Shown here one piece after another: positions 53,791 to 54,568 of a stretch of DNA of 54,568 nucleotides (positions are counted from its first letter, which is position 1; the number at the start of each line of letters is the position of its first letter). The position numbers and the translations under genes were made by a program. The notes beneath the pieces were generated by a model. It was given only the letters and a program-made list of their open reading frames with translations, did not search any database and was not told where the DNA came from. Source of the DNA: Saccoglossus kowalevskii (lineage: Eukaryota; Hemichordata; Enteropneusta; Harrimaniidae); contig NW_003125638.1 of the NCBI RefSeq assembly GCF_000003605.2, positions 1-54,568 on the forward strand, in the 5' to 3' direction.

Positions 53791-54568
53791 GTGATGGTGG
53801 TCAGAGACACATTGCTAATATTACACTGACGTGATGGTGGTCAAACACACATTGCTCATATTACACTGACGTGATGGTGTTCAAAGACACAATGCTTATA
53901 TTGCACTAACGTGATGGTGGTCAGAGACACATTGCTTATATTACACTGACGTGATGGTGGTCAAAGACACATTGCTTATATTGCACTAACGTGATGGTGG
54001 TCAGAGACACATTGCTTATAATATACTACCGTGGTGGTGGTCAAAGACACATTGCTTATATTACACTAACGTGATGGTGGTCAAAGACACATTGCTTATA
54101 TTACACTAACGTGATGGTGGTCAAAAAACATTGCAATATTACACTAACGTGATGGTGGTCAAAGACACATTGCTTATATTGCACTAACGTGATGGCGGTC
54201 AGAGACACATTGCTTATATTACACTGACGTGATGGTGGTCAAAGACACATTGCTTATATTGCACTAACGTGATGGTGGTCAGAGACACATTGCTTATATT
54301 ACACTGACGTGATGGTGGTCAAAGACACATTGCTTATATTACACTAACGTGATGGTGGTCAGAGACACATTGCTTATATTATACTACCGTGATGGTGGTC
54401 AAATACACATTGCTTATATTACACTAACGTGAGGGTGGTCAAAGACACATCGCTTATATTACACTGACGTGATGGTGATCAAAGACAAATTGCTTATATT
54501 ACACTAACGTGATGGTGGTCAAAGACGCATTGCTTATAATACACTAACGTGATGGTGGTCAATGATGA
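53790..54568 (+). repeat. B-type satellite block 6 (right edge of window)
   Basis: The block has GGTCAGAG, TTGCAC, GTCAAACACACATTGCTC followed by GTGTTCAAAG, ATTATACTACCG, ACATCGC, GTGATCAAAGACAAATT and GCTTATAATACAC, the subtype seen at 4.6-5.2, 16.2-16.6 and 18.8-19.1 kb. One monomer near 54,121 has lost bases (GTCAAAAAACATTGCAATATT). The window stops inside a unit (GGTCAATGATGA), so the array probably continues. Confidence 0.7.

Larger units (their letters stand above)
1..54568 (+). repeat. 40-bp satellite DNA array filling the whole window
   Basis: A 40-bp monomer (bases 1-20 ACACATTGCTTATATTACAC, bases 21-40 TAACGTGATGGTGGTCAAAG) repeats about 1,360 times, always in this orientation. 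The period is visible directly: pairs of 60-base lines hold exactly three units, and the register persists for kilobases. Most neighbours differ at 1-5 positions. Variation is concentrated at bases 3, 4, 7, 8, 12, 17, 18, 21-23, 31, 33, 38 and 40. Each unit carries one CpG (bases 24-25) plus a second where base 3 is G. The monomer has TAA at 21-23 and TGA at 26-28 on the plus strand and several stops on the minus strand. Because 40 is not a multiple of three, every frame normally closes within about 120 bp, so the array is non-coding. No genes, RNA genes or mobile elements were seen. The genomic position (centromere, subtelomere or interstitial) and the host species cannot be read from the sequence. 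Confidence 0.97.

Noticed and set aside
1-54568. CRISPR array
   Set aside because: Units are contiguous 40-bp copies with no unique spacers, no leader and no cas genes, and all bases of the unit repeat.
1-54568. Protein-coding repeat gene (for example a large repetitive surface or silk-like protein)
   Set aside because: The 40-bp period is not a multiple of three and each monomer carries TAA and TGA on the plus strand and several stops on the minus strand, so no long frame exists.
1-54568. CENP-B box or a telomere-type repeat
   Set aside because: No unit contains a TTCG...CGGG-type box or a short G-rich telomeric repeat. A centromeric role can be neither shown nor excluded from sequence alone.

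Overview
This 54.6-kb window is one uninterrupted satellite DNA array and holds no gene that I can support. The unit is 40 bp (monomer bases 1-20 ACACATTGCTTATATTACAC; bases 21-40 TAACGTGATGGTGGTCAAAG; about 62% A+T). It is repeated head to tail, always in the same orientation, roughly 1,360 times from the first bases to the last. I saw no transposable element, inversion, tRNA, rRNA, unique spacer or flanking single-copy DNA. An array of this size and homogeneity with higher-order organisation points to a eukaryotic chromosome (centromeric, pericentromeric, subtelomeric or other heterochromatin) or an unplaced satellite contig. I do not recognise the monomer and cannot name the species.

The array is a mosaic of two monomer dialects. 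Type A is rich in GATGATGGTC, TGGTAGTCAG, ACTCAAGTGGTGG, ACACCAACG and GTGACGGTGG, and keeps its 40-bp register well. Type B is rich in GACGCATT, GATGCTGG, GATGTTGGTCAGAG, GACAAATT, ACATCGC, GTGAAGGTGG and a 41-bp marker monomer containing GTTTATAATT. Approximate layout: B 1-860; A 860-9830 (with B-like patches near 1.85-2.1 and 4.6-5.2 kb); B 9830-17230; A 17230-18790; B 18790-23825; A 23825-24840; B 24840-29444 (ending in a decayed junction); A 29445-33195; B 33195-43005; A 43005-53790; B 53790 to the end.

Within the dialects, higher-order repeats are visible. The main ones are a 19-monomer, 761-bp B unit, a 7-monomer, 280-bp A unit, an 80-bp GCTGG/GTTGG dimer, a 636-bp near-tandem duplication marked by a 36-bp monomer, a 1,044-bp duplication marked by a 44-bp monomer and a 1,040-bp duplication near 44-46 kb. 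Near-identical blocks also recur 11 to 45 kb apart. This is the expected pattern of repeated unequal exchange, segmental amplification and gene conversion.

Three places break the pattern. Positions 40,395-40,850 and 42,041-42,310 are heavily substituted but keep the repeat register. Positions 53,595-53,790 contain four consecutive 39-bp monomers, which create a short repetitive open frame. The only ATG/GTG open frames over about 60 codons are by-products of the repeat. I found no convincing new biological system; the interest lies in the array architecture and in telling real decay from consensus error.
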